43,779 nucleotides of DNA from Bacteroidales bacterium UBA3764 (GCA_002371115.1 DFFY01000054.1:1-43779); one strand, 5' to 3'. Shown: positions 1 through 8,861, numbered from the stretch's first letter. Numbers and translations are program-made. Notes: a model not told the origin generated them from the sequence alone.

Positions 1-539
1 CCGTCGATGATGTAGAGCGGGTCGTTGTCGTTCAGGGTGCCGATACCGCGGATGCGGACTGTCGCTGCGCCGGAAGGAGAACCGTCGGCCGTGATGTTCA
101 TGCCGGGGACGCGGCCCTGGAGGGCTTTCACGGGGTTGTTCTCGTTCTGTTTGGCCAGGTCTTCCGTATTAACGGTGGAGATGGCGCCGGTGAGGTCGGC
201 CTTACGCTGAACGGTGTAGCCGGTGACCACCACTTCGTTCAGAAGCTGGCTGTCTTCCTCCATCACCACGGCCATCTGGGCTTGGGCGGGAAGTTCCAGG
301 GTGGTGTACCCGATAGAAGAGAAGACCAGGACGGCACCTTCTTTCACCGTGATGGTGAAGTTGCCGTCAAAGTCCGTCGTAGTACCGTTGGTGGTACCCT
401 TTTCCATGACTGCGGCGCCAATGACGCCGTAGCCGTCGGTCGCGGAGGTTACCACACCGGTAACCGTAATCTGCTGGGCATAGGCGGAGAGGCCCGTCAG
501 CAGAAGGACCGAAAGTAAAATAGACTTGAGTTTGAACAT
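1..539 (-). CDS. SusC/RagA-type TonB-linked outer membrane receptor, N-terminal part
   Basis: Only the first 179 codons lie in the window; the gene runs off the left edge. The start ATG (539-537) begins a signal peptide (MFKLKSILLSVLLLTG..., ending near AYAQQ). A carboxypeptidase-D regulatory-like beta-sandwich follows (about residues 23-95, with TTDFDGNFTI). Next comes the SusC hallmark NEVVVTGYTVQRKADLTGAI and the start of the plug domain (KALQGRVPGMNI, TVRIRGIGTLND, ending at LYIIDG). Family members import glycans or other oligomers across the outer membrane, powered by TonB and working with a SusD lipoprotein. The partner would lie outside the window. It is a different protein from the SusC at 29396. 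Assignment to the family is secure; the substrate cannot be told. Confidence 0.95.
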   Translation of the reverse strand, partial: MFKLKSILLSVLLLTGLSAYAQQITVTGVVTSATDGYGVIGAAVMEKGTTNGTTTDFDGNFTITVKEGAVLVFSSIGYTTLELPAQAQMAVVMEEDSQLLNEVVVTGYTVQRKADLTGAISTVNTEDLAKQNENNPVKALQGRVPGMNITADGSPSGAATVRIRGIGTLNDNDPLYIID

Positions 540-589
540 ATTATAATGGTTAGTAGTTCCGTGTTCGGGTGCGGTGGTTTTCGCAGCCG

Positions 590-597
590 CAAAGATA
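590..597 (-). promoter_or_regulatory. Bacteroidota -7 element for the leftward SusC gene
   Basis: Read on the minus strand the sequence is TATCTTTG, an exact TAnnTTTG. It lies about 50 nt before the SusC start. A TTG lies upstream (614-612), but the spacing of 14 nt is shorter than the usual 19-21, so the -33 element is doubtful. Confidence 0.55.
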
Positions 598-696
598 AGG
601 TGTAATTTTGGCAACCCCTGCGCGGAATGTTTCATTTGATGCAACGGATGTTTCCCTGCAACATTTTTGGTGCCATTTGCACGGATAATCAGCCCC

Positions 697-727
697 TTGC
701 GAATCCCGGCGCAAAGTAGTATCTTTG
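697..727 (+). promoter_or_regulatory. Promoter of ruvC (-33 TTG, -7 TATCTTTG)
   Basis: TTG at 697-699 and TATCTTTG at 720-727 are 20 nt apart, which matches the Bacteroidota primary-sigma promoter. The start codon at 738 is only 10 nt after the -7 element, so the mRNA would have a leader of only a few nucleotides. Confidence 0.75.
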
Positions 728-737
728 CACTGCTTTT

Positions 738-1292
738 ATGGAACGCGTCATTCTTGGCATAGACCCGGGCACCCAGTTGCTGGGTTTTGGGATCATCCGC
801 GTGGAGGGCAAAAAGGCCTCCTACGTGGACATGGGCGTGCTGGATTTGCGCAAGGACCCGGATGCTTACACCAAGCTCCAGTCCATCTACGAGTGCATCA
901 GTGAGGTTTGCCGCAACTATCACCCCACGGAGCTGGCCATCGAGAGCCCCTTCTACGGAAAAAATGCGCAGGTGGTGCTCAAGCTGGGCCGCGCGCAGGG
1001 GGCCGCCATCCTGGCCGCCAAGGAGTTTGGGGTGTCCGATGTCACCGAGTACGCTCCGCGTAAAGCCAAGGAAGCCATTGTGGGCAACGGCGCCGCCTCC
1101 AAGGAGCAGGTGCAGCTCATGCTGGAAAAAACGCTGGGCGTCCAGCTGGAAAGCAAGCACTTGGATGCCACGGATGCCCTGGCCATCGCCCTGTGCCATC
1201 ACTTCGAGACCTCCCGGCCCGTCGCCGTCCCTAAAGGCAAGGGCGGATGGGAACAGTTCCTGAAGGAACATCCGGAAAGAATTTCCAAATAG
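738..1292 (+). CDS. ruvC: Crossover junction endodeoxyribonuclease RuvC
   Basis: This is the resolvase that cuts Holliday junctions symmetrically, together with RuvAB, during recombination and repair in the cytoplasm. The 184-residue length is normal for the family. The four acidic metal-binding residues are visible: D9 in LGIDPGT, E69 in AIESPF, and D143 and D146 in HLDATDALAIALCH. The family segments GKNAQVVLKLGRAQGA and KEAIVGNGAASKEQVQ are also present. The start at 738 is supported by the promoter placed immediately upstream. The next gene follows in the same direction after 54 nt, so some read-through is possible, but the two products are functionally unrelated. Confidence 0.97.
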   Translation: MERVILGIDPGTQLLGFGIIRVEGKKASYVDMGVLDLRKDPDAYTKLQSIYECISEVCRNYHPTELAIESPFYGKNAQVVLKLGRAQGAAILAAKEFGVSDVTEYAPRKAKEAIVGNGAASKEQVQLMLEKTLGVQLESKHLDATDALAIALCHHFETSRPVAVPKGKGGWEQFLKEHPERISK

Positions 1293-1346
1293 AATTAAAC
1301 TTGGACGCCGGGAAGGTGTCAAAAGAAGGTTAGTATAAAAGAACTT

Positions 1347-4334
1347 ATGGTTAGAAAATTTGTTGCTGCCCTCGCCGGCCTGTTTGTGGCCTTTGCGTTG
1401 AGCGCGCAGAATCACAAGATTACCCTCCAGTTACAGGATGCCACCAGTGCGGAACCTGTTGGTTTCGCCACGGTTTCCCTTACCCCGGAAAAGGGGCAGG
1501 CCAAGTACACGTTGTCGGACGGCGACGGTCATGCCCTGCTGGAAAAAGTAAAAAACGGGAAATACACGCTCAAGGCAGAAATCATGGGCTACAAGACCTT
1601 CGTGAAAGCCTTAGAGGTAAAGGCCGATGTGAACCTGGGTATCGTCAAGCTGGAGCAGGACCAGCAGGTGCTGGATGCGGCCACGGTGAGTGCCGTGGGC
1701 AATCCCGTGGTCATCAAGAAAGACACCGTGGAGTACAATGCATCGTCTTTCAAGATTAGTGACGACAATATGCTGGTGGACCTGCTGAAGAAGCTCCCGG
1801 GCATCGAGGTGTCCGAGGATGGCACCATCACTTCCAATGGCGAAACCATTTCCAAGATTACCATCGGCGGAAAAACCTTCTTCCTGGATGACCCGCAGCT
1901 GGCATCGCAGAACATCCCCGCCAAGCTCATCGAGAAGGTGAAAGTGGTGAAGAAAAAGAGCGAGCAGGCGGAATTCACCGGCATTGACGACGGCGAAGAG
2001 GAGACGGTCATTGACCTGTCCGTAAAGAGGGGCATGATGAACGGCCTGTTTGGCAACGCCATGGTGGGTGGCGGCGTGGACCTGCCTTCTGCCGGCAATG
2101 CCTACACGCCCCGCTGGCAGGCGGCGGCCATGGGCGGACGCTTCGCCGAGGACAGCCAAATCAGCGTCATCCTCAACGGAAACAACACCAACAACCGCGG
2201 CTTCAACGACCTCTCCGGCTCCATGATGAGCTCCATGATGGGCGGTGGCGGCATGGGCCGGATGCGCGGAGGCGGCAACTGGGGTCGCTCCAACGGTATC
2301 ACCACCTCCTGGATGGGCGGTGTAAACGGCAACTGGGACCTGCTGGACAAGAAGATGGACCTGGGCGGCAATTACCTGTACAACGGTTCCATCGTGGACG
2401 TGACGCAGGACGCCTATAAGGAAACCTACCTGGCCGACGGCAGTACGCTGTACTCGGAAACGGACGGCAAGAGCCACCGCTTCACGGACGGCCACCGCTT
2501 TGGCGTGCGCCTGGAGCACAAGTTCAGCAAAAACACCTCCATCCTTTTCCAGCCGCAGTTCAATTTTGGCCGGGGCAGTTATTTAGAGCAGACGGTATTC
2601 GACACGTGGAAAAACAACAAGGATGGCCGCACCAACAGCGGTTTCACCAACAATTCCGGTAACAACAGGAACTTCCAGACGCGCGGCTTCCTGCTGCTGC
2701 GTCAGCGCCTGGGCATGCCCGGCCGCACCATCAGCGCCAACCTGGACTGGAACATCTCCAACAACAGCCTATGGGGCTACAACCAGTCGCTCACCCATAC
2801 GGACTATGTGAACAACGAGCCCAACGTGACGGAGACGGTGAACCAGCGGATCGACCAGCTGTCCCAAAGCCGCAGCGTGGGCGGTCGCCTGGTGTACACG
2901 GAGCCGCTGGGCAGCAACTTCTACCTGGAAGGCAGCTACAACATCCGCTGGGCGCAGAGCGTGACCAACAAGGACGTGTACAACAGCGCTTCTCCGTATG
3001 ACTACTGGCAGGGTTTCCCTACGCTCGGCTCCATTTACATGAACTATCAGGCGTCGGTCGTCAACCCCGTTACCGGCGACACCAGCATGGAATGGAAAGA
3101 CCCCAGCTACAGCAACCAAATCGTCAACCGCAGCCTTACGCAGAACATTGGGGCGGCCGTGATGTACCAGAACGACAAGTTGCGTGCACAGTTAGGTGCA
3201 GCGGCCATTCCTACCAATACCTATAATTATACCAACGGCAAAACCTATACGGATAAGCGCTGGAACTTCTCACCGCGCGCCATGCTGTTTTATGACTTCA
3301 CGGACAATTCCAACATCCGCCTGTTCTATTGGGGCCGGAGCGCCCAGCCGTCCACCAGCCAGCTCATGCCGGTGCTGGACAATTCCAATCCGCTGAGCAT
3401 GGCCCTGGGCAACCCGTACCTGACGCCGTACTTCAGCCACAGCCTGCGCTCAGACCTCGAATTCTCCAACAAGAAAACGTTCTTCACCGCCCGGGTGCAC
3501 CTGGAAGGCGGCGCCGTGCAGAATCCCATCGTGAGCGCCATGTGGTACGATGTAAACGGCCGCCAGTATTCTTTCCCCGTGAACGGTAAAAACTCCTATA
3601 ACGCCAACGTGCGGGTGATGATCAACGCCCCCATCGCCAGGAGCGGCTTTTCCATATCCAACATGACCAATGCCAGCTACGCCAAGAGCGGCAGCTACAT
3701 TGGTGCGGCGCAACTGGACATGACGGACTATTGGGAGGGCGAGGACTTCAGCTACGAAAAATTCCACAAGTACTATTTTGAGGACAACAAGGAGCAGTGG
3801 GCCAAGGACTTCCTGTCCAACGACACCCGTTCGCTCAGTTTCACCGAACGCCTGCGGGCCACGTATCGCAATGACTACGTAGAGGTAATTGTGGGCGCCC
3901 GCACCCGTTTCAACAAGCCCTGGTACACCGTGCAGAACGCGGTGGCGGCTACCTGGAACAACCGGGTGGACGGCTCCTTCAAGTGGACGATTGGCCGCAG
4001 CGGGGTAGAACTCTCTACCGATGCCAGCTACAACTGGTACAACGGTTACACCTCCGCTCCGCCGTCCCAGTTTATCTGGAACGCGGGGGTGTCCACGCCG
4101 CTGTTCAAACGCAAAGCCACGCTTTCCCTGAAGGCCTATGACATCCTGGACCGTGCCAAGAACCTTACCGTGAGTGACACGGCCAACTACCATCAGGAAG
4201 TGCTGAACAACACCCTGGGACGTTACATCATGCTGTCCTTTACCTATCGCTTCGGTAACTTCGGAGAGGCCGGCAAGCAGATGCGCGCCCGCATGGGCCA
4301 GGGCGGTCCCGGCGGCGGCCGCCGTCCGTTTTAG
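1347..4334 (+). CDS. Outer membrane beta-barrel protein, TonB-receptor-like, with carboxypeptidase-like N-terminal domain
   Basis: A 995-residue protein with a signal peptide (MVRKFVAALAGLFVAFALSAQ). A carboxypeptidase-D regulatory-like domain follows (about 22-110). A plug-like region (about 115-230) contains DTVEYNASSFKISDDNMLVDLLKKLPG and the motif ETISKITIGGKTFF, as in the outer-membrane beta-barrel family related to TonB receptors (OMP_b-brl_3 type). The remaining roughly 750 residues alternate short aromatic strands, consistent with a large barrel. Two Gly/Met-rich stretches stand out: a loop near 290-310 (SSMMGGGGMGRMRGGGNWGR) and the C-terminus (GQGGPGGGRRPF). It does not have the SusC hallmark and no SusD lies beside it. 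Its stop codon overlaps that of convergent lnt by 4 nt. Substrate unknown; it could be a transporter or a structural or adhesive barrel. Confidence 0.85.
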   Translation: MVRKFVAALAGLFVAFALSAQNHKITLQLQDATSAEPVGFATVSLTPEKGQAKYTLSDGDGHALLEKVKNGKYTLKAEIMGYKTFVKALEVKADVNLGIVKLEQDQQVLDAATVSAVGNPVVIKKDTVEYNASSFKISDDNMLVDLLKKLPGIEVSEDGTITSNGETISKITIGGKTFFLDDPQLASQNIPAKLIEKVKVVKKKSEQAEFTGIDDGEEETVIDLSVKRGMMNGLFGNAMVGGGVDLPSAGNAYTPRWQAAAMGGRFAEDSQISVILNGNNTNNRGFNDLSGSMMSSMMGGGGMGRMRGGGNWGRSNGITTSWMGGVNGNWDLLDKKMDLGGNYLYNGSIVDVTQDAYKETYLADGSTLYSETDGKSHRFTDGHRFGVRLEHKFSKNTSILFQPQFNFGRGSYLEQTVFDTWKNNKDGRTNSGFTNNSGNNRNFQTRGFLLLRQRLGMPGRTISANLDWNISNNSLWGYNQSLTHTDYVNNEPNVTETVNQRIDQLSQSRSVGGRLVYTEPLGSNFYLEGSYNIRWAQSVTNKDVYNSASPYDYWQGFPTLGSIYMNYQASVVNPVTGDTSMEWKDPSYSNQIVNRSLTQNIGAAVMYQNDKLRAQLGAAAIPTNTYNYTNGKTYTDKRWNFSPRAMLFYDFTDNSNIRLFYWGRSAQPSTSQLMPVLDNSNPLSMALGNPYLTPYFSHSLRSDLEFSNKKTFFTARVHLEGGAVQNPIVSAMWYDVNGRQYSFPVNGKNSYNANVRVMINAPIARSGFSISNMTNASYAKSGSYIGAAQLDMTDYWEGEDFSYEKFHKYYFEDNKEQWAKDFLSNDTRSLSFTERLRATYRNDYVEVIVGARTRFNKPWYTVQNAVAATWNNRVDGSFKWTIGRSGVELSTDASYNWYNGYTSAPPSQFIWNAGVSTPLFKRKATLSLKAYDILDRAKNLTVSDTANYHQEVLNNTLGRYIMLSFTYRFGNFGEAGKQMRARMGQGGPGGGRRPF

Positions 4335-5926
4335 CGCTTAGGCCGGAAGATGGCGGCGGCGCCTACGAGCAGGAACAGGAAAACGGCCACCCGTCCCACC
4401 ATGTCCCCGTAGCGGACAAAGAAAGACTGCCCGTGCAACAGCTGCACCTCTCCTTCCAGGACGGCGGGCTTCCACCAGGGCGTACGGTCCAGGATACGGC
4501 CGGCAGGGTCAATGATGGCACTCACGCCCGTGTTGCCGCAGCGGGCTACCCAGCGCCGGGTTTCGATGGCGCGTAAACGGCTGTAACTCAGGTGTTGCCG
4601 ATAACCGGGCGTATTCCCCCACCAGGCGTCGTTGGTGATGACGGCAAGCAGCTGTGCTCCCTTTCGCACGTAGCCCGTACAGAACTCGCCGTAAACCGAC
4701 TCATAGCACACCGCCGTTCCCACCGGAACGCCGTGAACCGGCAGGCAGGAAATCTCCTTCTGGCCTACGTCCTTGGCCATGAGGCTGCCCCCCAGCCAGT
4801 TTTCCAGCGGAATAAAGACCTTGGGATAGGGGGTAAGCTCCGTCCCCACCACCAATTTGGATTTGTGGTAAAGGGCGTATCGGCCCGATGTGTCCGTAAC
4901 GATGGCCGAGTTATGCGCAAGAATCCACCGGTGACGGCCGTCCGGCTGGCGGCCCATGTCGTAGGCGCAGGGGTCCGGCGCCTGGTGGCCCAAGCGGGGC
5001 TCATAGGTGCTGGCGCCGTACAGGATGCTGGCGGAGGGGTGTTTTTGCAGGAAATGTTGCAACCGCACGGAAGTCTCGTGCTCCGGGATGGCATTGGTGT
5101 ACACATGCGCCGTGAAGGTCTCAGGTGCCAGCACCAGCGTAGGGTCCGAGGACCACTGCGCCTTTTCCAGCAGGGCCAGATAGCGGGCGTCCTGCTGCGC
5201 CTGGCTCAGGCTTTCAAATTTCTCGTACGGGTCATAATTGGGCTGGCCGATAACCACCTTCAGCGGTGTTCCCTCCTCCTCGAAGCGGAGGCAGGCGCTC
5301 CATGCCATGGGGCCGAAGAGAATCAGCACAGGCGCTGCCAACGCAGCAATGCGGGCCTTGCCGTTCCAGTGGGCCATACGGCCGTCGCTCAGGGCCACCA
5401 TGAGGCCGAAGAGGGACAGGTTGGACAGCCATATCCACAGCGAGCCGCCCAGGGTTCCCAGCACGGAATACCACTGCACCAGCGAGGTGGTTTCTGCAAA
5501 GGCGTTGCCCAGCACCAGCCAGGGCCAGGAAATCTGTGCGCCGGTCAGGTAAAAGCGTTCCCAGGCTATCCAGGCAGCGGCCAGATAAATGTAGGGCAAC
5601 ACACCGGTGATGCGCCGCTTGACCCAGCGGAAACTGCCAAAGACCACGCTCATTTGCAGGGCGTTGGCCAGGATGGCAAAAACGGCTCCGCCGGCGGTGG
5701 CGTTCCATACCCACCAGGTGGTTGCGGCATTCCACAGCACAAACGCGGCATAATGCCACCACCAGAAATACTTTACCTTGTATGCCGTAGCCAGCCGCTC
5801 CATGACCAGCAGCGGCAGCAGCCCCCAAAGGGCCGTCCATCCGCAGTGCGGGACCAGCCACGGCAGGCTCATGGTCAGGCCAAAAGCGAGTGTAAGGCCA
5901 AGGAATATGACAGTGCGGTTTTTCAT
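4331..5926 (-). CDS. lnt: Apolipoprotein N-acyltransferase
   Basis: This inner-membrane enzyme adds the third acyl chain to the N-terminal Cys of lipoproteins. The first part is hydrophobic, with several membrane segments (about residues 1-190 and a final one near the C-terminus), and it surrounds a periplasmic nitrilase-like domain (about 210-500). The Glu-Lys-Cys triad is visible: E269 in APETF, K355 in YHKSKLV, and C407 in AVCYES. I chose the ATG at 5926 (MKNRTVIFLG). An in-frame start 12 codons upstream (5962) is rejected because a good promoter covers exactly that stretch. The gene lies beside a block of thirteen predicted lipoprotein genes, which would be substrates. It is transcribed away from unit A and converges on the barrel gene. 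Confidence 0.95.
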   Translation of the reverse strand: MKNRTVIFLGLTLAFGLTMSLPWLVPHCGWTALWGLLPLLVMERLATAYKVKYFWWWHYAAFVLWNAATTWWVWNATAGGAVFAILANALQMSVVFGSFRWVKRRITGVLPYIYLAAAWIAWERFYLTGAQISWPWLVLGNAFAETTSLVQWYSVLGTLGGSLWIWLSNLSLFGLMVALSDGRMAHWNGKARIAALAAPVLILFGPMAWSACLRFEEEGTPLKVVIGQPNYDPYEKFESLSQAQQDARYLALLEKAQWSSDPTLVLAPETFTAHVYTNAIPEHETSVRLQHFLQKHPSASILYGASTYEPRLGHQAPDPCAYDMGRQPDGRHRWILAHNSAIVTDTSGRYALYHKSKLVVGTELTPYPKVFIPLENWLGGSLMAKDVGQKEISCLPVHGVPVGTAVCYESVYGEFCTGYVRKGAQLLAVITNDAWWGNTPGYRQHLSYSRLRAIETRRWVARCGNTGVSAIIDPAGRILDRTPWWKPAVLEGEVQLLHGQSFFVRYGDMVGRVAVFLFLLVGAAAIFRPKR

Positions 5927-5931
5927 CCTCG

Positions 5932-5962
5932 CAAATTTATGAAAAAAGCGCTCGCCCGCCAA
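5932..5962 (-). promoter_or_regulatory. Promoter of lnt (-33 TTG, -7 TAAATTTG)
   Basis: On the minus strand TTG (5962-5960) and TAAATTTG (5939-5932) are separated by 20 nt. The start codon at 5926 is 5 nt after the -7 element, so the transcript is expected to be leaderless or nearly so. This placement decides the lnt start. Confidence 0.75.
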
Positions 5963-6003
5963 TTTTTTTGCCGATTTTGGATAATTATAAAATATTTTTT
6001 AAA

Positions 6004-6036
6004 TTTGTGAGAATGTTCGCAAATGTCTTAATTTTG
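6004..6036 (+). promoter_or_regulatory. Promoter of unit A (-33 TTTG, -7 TAATTTTG)
   Basis: TTTG at 6004-6007 and TAATTTTG at 6029-6036 are separated by 21 nt. Transcription would start near 6040, giving about 50 nt of leader before the 6092 peptide gene. The decamer TGCCCCTTAG (6036-6045), whose reverse complement recurs near two other promoter-like sites (8786, 20295), overlaps the expected start point. Confidence 0.65.
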
Positions 6037-6091
6037 CCCCTTAGGGCTTTTGGGACAACAAAGAAACAGATTATAACAAAACGCAATACAA

Positions 6092-6259
6092 ATGGAATCA
6101 AAGATTGAGAAAAAAGCACGCCGGGCGTACGAATCGCCCGAGTGTTCTTGCAGCTTTCTCTATTCCGAGAGCTGCATCATGCAGGGTTCGCCGTTTGACG
6201 TCACCACCCAACAGTTCGACATTTTGGGAGGGGCGGCAGAAAACGGAGGCTGGATGTAA
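6092..6259 (+). CDS. Small peptide with Y-x-x-P head and Trp tail, 55 aa
   Basis: No known function. The ORF begins ATGGAATCAAAG and ends TGGATGTAA, 19 nt before the start of the GLUG lipoprotein gene, with an exact Shine-Dalgarno sequence for the next gene in between. The product starts basic (MESKIEKKARR), then YESPECSCSFLYSESC, then IMQGSP, and ends FDILGGAAENGGWM. There is no signal peptide or membrane segment. Three Cys (18, 20, 28) are present. It aligns with the 15482 peptide at Y-x-x-P and at (I)-(L/M)-Q-G-S. From memory, short unannotated ORFs of this style are common in Bacteroidales, but I cannot verify that here. Options: a translated leader peptide that couples expression of the next gene, a secreted or modified peptide, or a pilus accessory subunit. 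That it is a real ORF is likely given its position just after the promoter; its role is unknown. Confidence 0.65.
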   Translation: MESKIEKKARRAYESPECSCSFLYSESCIMQGSPFDVTTQQFDILGGAAENGGWM

Positions 6260-6262
6260 TAG

Positions 6263-6270
6263 AAAGGAGG
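6263..6270 (+). promoter_or_regulatory. Strong Shine-Dalgarno sequence (AAAGGAGG) before the 6279 gene
   Basis: An exact Shine-Dalgarno match is unusual in Bacteroidota, where most genes lack one. It lies between the 6092 peptide stop and the lipoprotein start, and its spacing supports the ATG at 6279. Confidence 0.7.
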
Positions 6271-6278
6271 ACATGATT

Positions 6279-8648
6279 ATGAAACAGACCATCAAATATT
6301 TCGGGCTCATTGCAGCCGCTGCGGCCATCGCATTCTCCTGCACCAAGGAAACAGACCTTGACATCGCTACTCCCGAGACCCAGACTGAGCAGCAGTCCCA
6401 GCCTGTTGTCCCTGCCACCGACGGCAACCTTCTCACCAGCTTCGGCGTCACCATCGAGGGCCAGCCTCAGGACCCCGAGACCAAGGTGAGCGTAGATCTT
6501 GGCGAGGGCACAACCGCTATTGAAGAAAATGACGAAGTACTGGTGTTTGTGGGTGCCAGCAACTATGCCATTTATAAGTACAACGGTACCGAGTTTGTAC
6601 TCAAAGAGGGCGAAACCGCTGTTGCCTTGGACAACCCGGCCAGCGTGTTCTATCCGGCAAGTGAATATGTGGTGGACGGCAGCGATGTCTTGTTCGTCAT
6701 GCCGAACGGGATTGAGACGAGCGGAGAAGATCTCGGCGCCATCAACCCGATGGCCGGCCAGATCACCGGTTCTGCCGACGCCTACACCGTGCAGCTTTGC
6801 AACCTCGCATCCGTCCTGCGCGTGATGGTTACGGCCGATGTGAACATCAATTCCGTTGAACTGGATTTTGGCTCTAAGGTCATTGCTCACGGCTCAAAGT
6901 ACACCATTGATGCCGACACCAAAGAGATGGAATTCGCGTCCGGATCAACTTCTGAAACTGAAACGGTTTCACTTGAGACCCCTGCAAAGTCGGCAGATGT
7001 TCTGTTCCTGATTCCTACAGTAGAACTCAACGGTCTTACCGTAACGGCCAACCTGGCGGAGGAACACAACGGCGGCACCAACACCTTCTCCGTTTCCAAC
7101 GCCAGCACAACCGCCCGTACCCGGAACACCATTGCCACCATGTCCTTCTACGCCGGTCTCTTCAGCGGCGGTGAAGGCACCAGCGAAAGCCCTTACCTCA
7201 TTGCCAATGCCCGGGACTTCAAGTATATCCAGAAGTACACCACCGCTGGTTATGGAGACATTCCTGCTTCCAGTTTCCTCGCTGCCCATTATCAGCAGAC
7301 TGCGGATATTGATTTCAATGGCGCCACACTTACGCCAATCGGAACAGAATTGGCACCCTTCTCGGGCGTTTATAAGGGAGGAGCAAAAGGCCTGGACAAC
7401 TTCAAAGTTTCGATTGATAACTTTGCTGGAATCTTCGGCGTTATCTCCGGAGGCTCCGTAGAGAATGTTACGATAGGTAACAAAGCGTCGATTGCTACAA
7501 CCGTTGATGGTAAAGGTGCTGGTGCAATCGCTGGTAAGCTTATTGAAGGTACAATTTCCAGCTGCACGAACAATGCTCCCGTAAGATGCACCAAAACCAG
7601 TGGTAATTCTTACGTTGGAGGAATTGTCGGCCTTGTTAATAACACAACGGGAAACGTTAGTATCAGTGAATGTGTTAACAATGGCGCCATAACATGCAAC
7701 ATTTTTGCCGGTGGAATTGCTGGTTCCATCAACGCAGGTTCATATTTGGCTAATGTATTTAAATGCATCAACAATGCGGCCGTAACAGCAAATGGTTCCA
7801 ACGCAGGCGGTATAGCCGGAGCTCTGTATAAAGGAACAATCAATCTTTGCTACGGAGGAACAGCAACGCAAAGCAACAATTATCCTACTGGCGGAGCCAT
7901 TGTTAAAACGGTTTCCCGTGCTGGCGGAATTGTTGGAATCATGAACAATACAGACGCTTGGGTTATCAACTGCTCTTCACGGGCCTTTGTCTGGACTACT
8001 GGAGGTAATAGTGATAACTACAAAGCAGCAGCAGGAGGCCTTGTAGGCTACATCAATACTGGTGGTGGACATATAGTCAATAGCGTCCACTGGAATATGA
8101 ATGTCACTAATACCGGTGCGTCTGCAGCAGCTGATGCAAAAGGTAAAATTGCGGTAGGAGGAATTGTTGGATATATAGCTGGCCCCTCGGGAACAGTCGC
8201 AAACTGCTATACTCAGCGCCAAGGCAACGCTCTCGGATGTTATACTGTGTCCGGTTCGAAGATGACAGGCCTATGTCTCGCAAATAATACAAATGGCACT
8301 TGGATTGGCCAGATATACGGTTACAACAAGGGTACCGTAATCAACAGCTATTATTCAACCGCATATACAGGCCTCGGGACAAATGCCGGAACATCTAAAA
8401 TCACCGGAGTTGCAAATGGCGTTAAGAACGGAACTGAGGCTCAAAGCAATGTCCAGATTTACGATTTATCAGGTGATGCCTACGGCTTACCCGTTACAGG
8501 TAAACTGTGGGAAATCCTTGAGGCAGGTAAGAACTTGACCGGTTGGACTGGATCTGATGACATGAGTTGGACTCATTATACAAGTGGAAGTTTGGAAGTA
8601 ACCATACCGACAGTCATCCTTAATGCAGGCGAAGATTTCTATCTATAA
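6279..8648 (+). CDS. Surface lipoprotein: fimbrillin-like N-terminal domain plus GLUG repeats
   Basis: A 789-residue predicted lipoprotein with lipobox AFSC (Cys21) followed by TKETD. Residues about 40-285 look like a fimbrillin-family beta domain (DEVLVFVGASNYAIYKYNG, VFYPAS, LCNLASVLRVMVT). From about 290 onward (SGGEGTSESPYLIANARDF) come a GLUG-type entry segment and roughly six repeats of the form GGIVGxxxG-x-I-x-N-C-x-N, expected to stack as a beta-helix. Proteins of this kind are usually surface adhesins or pilus-associated. The start at 6279 is favoured over 6273 (MIM) because AAAGGAGG at 6263-6270 then stands 8 nt away. It follows the 6092 peptide and is closed by a strong terminator. 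The second half looks more A/T-rich by eye than the first. Confidence 0.85.
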   Translation: MKQTIKYFGLIAAAAAIAFSCTKETDLDIATPETQTEQQSQPVVPATDGNLLTSFGVTIEGQPQDPETKVSVDLGEGTTAIEENDEVLVFVGASNYAIYKYNGTEFVLKEGETAVALDNPASVFYPASEYVVDGSDVLFVMPNGIETSGEDLGAINPMAGQITGSADAYTVQLCNLASVLRVMVTADVNINSVELDFGSKVIAHGSKYTIDADTKEMEFASGSTSETETVSLETPAKSADVLFLIPTVELNGLTVTANLAEEHNGGTNTFSVSNASTTARTRNTIATMSFYAGLFSGGEGTSESPYLIANARDFKYIQKYTTAGYGDIPASSFLAAHYQQTADIDFNGATLTPIGTELAPFSGVYKGGAKGLDNFKVSIDNFAGIFGVISGGSVENVTIGNKASIATTVDGKGAGAIAGKLIEGTISSCTNNAPVRCTKTSGNSYVGGIVGLVNNTTGNVSISECVNNGAITCNIFAGGIAGSINAGSYLANVFKCINNAAVTANGSNAGGIAGALYKGTINLCYGGTATQSNNYPTGGAIVKTVSRAGGIVGIMNNTDAWVINCSSRAFVWTTGGNSDNYKAAAGGLVGYINTGGGHIVNSVHWNMNVTNTGASAAADAKGKIAVGGIVGYIAGPSGTVANCYTQRQGNALGCYTVSGSKMTGLCLANNTNGTWIGQIYGYNKGTVINSYYSTAYTGLGTNAGTSKITGVANGVKNGTEAQSNVQIYDLSGDAYGLPVTGKLWEILEAGKNLTGWTGSDDMSWTHYTSGSLEVTIPTVILNAGEDFYL

Positions 8649-8670
8649 TGTCTTCACTCTGATTCCTTTA

Positions 8671-8700
8671 AAGCGGCCGCTAAACAGCGACCGCTTTTTT
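8671..8700 (+). terminator. Rho-independent terminator of unit A
   Basis: AAGCGGCCGC and GCGACCGCTT form a 10-bp stem with one mismatch around the loop TAAACA, followed by a T run (8694-8700). It lies 22 nt after the stop at 8648. Confidence 0.85.
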
Positions 8701-8861
8701 CGTCATGCTGGCAAAAGGGTAAGCATTCGTAAGCATTCGGACATCTACGACTGTTAGCTTGTGTTAGTGGCATGTACTTTTGCAACTAAGGGGCATTAAG
8801 GAAAGCACAAAAAAAGCCCCCAAAAAAATCGAAAATTATGCTGTCAAACTACCGGGGTCGT
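8701..8861 (+). other. Non-coding spacer between units A and B
   Basis: Between the terminator and the unit B promoter I see no convincing gene. It holds a perfect 10-bp tandem repeat (GTAAGCATTC at 8719-8728 and 8729-8738). A TAnnTTTG-like element (TACTTTTG, 8775-8782) has no good -33. The decamer CTAAGGGGCA lies at 8786-8795. GGGGC (8790-8794) could pair with GCCCC (8816-8820), with A runs on both sides of the latter. A short regulatory RNA or operator region is possible but unproven. Confidence 0.5.
8719..8738 (+). repeat. Tandem 10-bp direct repeat GTAAGCATTC x2
   Basis: Two perfect head-to-tail copies lie about 125 nt upstream of the unit B -33 element. Paired direct repeats can be binding sites for a dimeric regulator, but nothing else supports that here. 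Confidence 0.6.

Noticed and set aside
5927..5962. Longer lnt start at 5962
   Set aside because: The 12 extra codons coincide with the -33/-7 promoter of the gene and do not look like part of a membrane protein start.
4592..6010. Open frame on the plus strand opposite lnt
   Set aside because: Antisense to lnt, which has all catalytic residues; the frame also crosses the divergent promoters.
6105..6278. N-terminal extension of the 6279 lipoprotein through the small peptide region
   Set aside because: It would bury the lipoprotein signal sequence inside the protein and ignores the exact Shine-Dalgarno site at 6263-6270.
8775..8782. Second unit B promoter at TACTTTTG
   Set aside because: The -7 match is exact but no -33 element lies at a suitable distance, and a far better promoter follows at 8861-8892.
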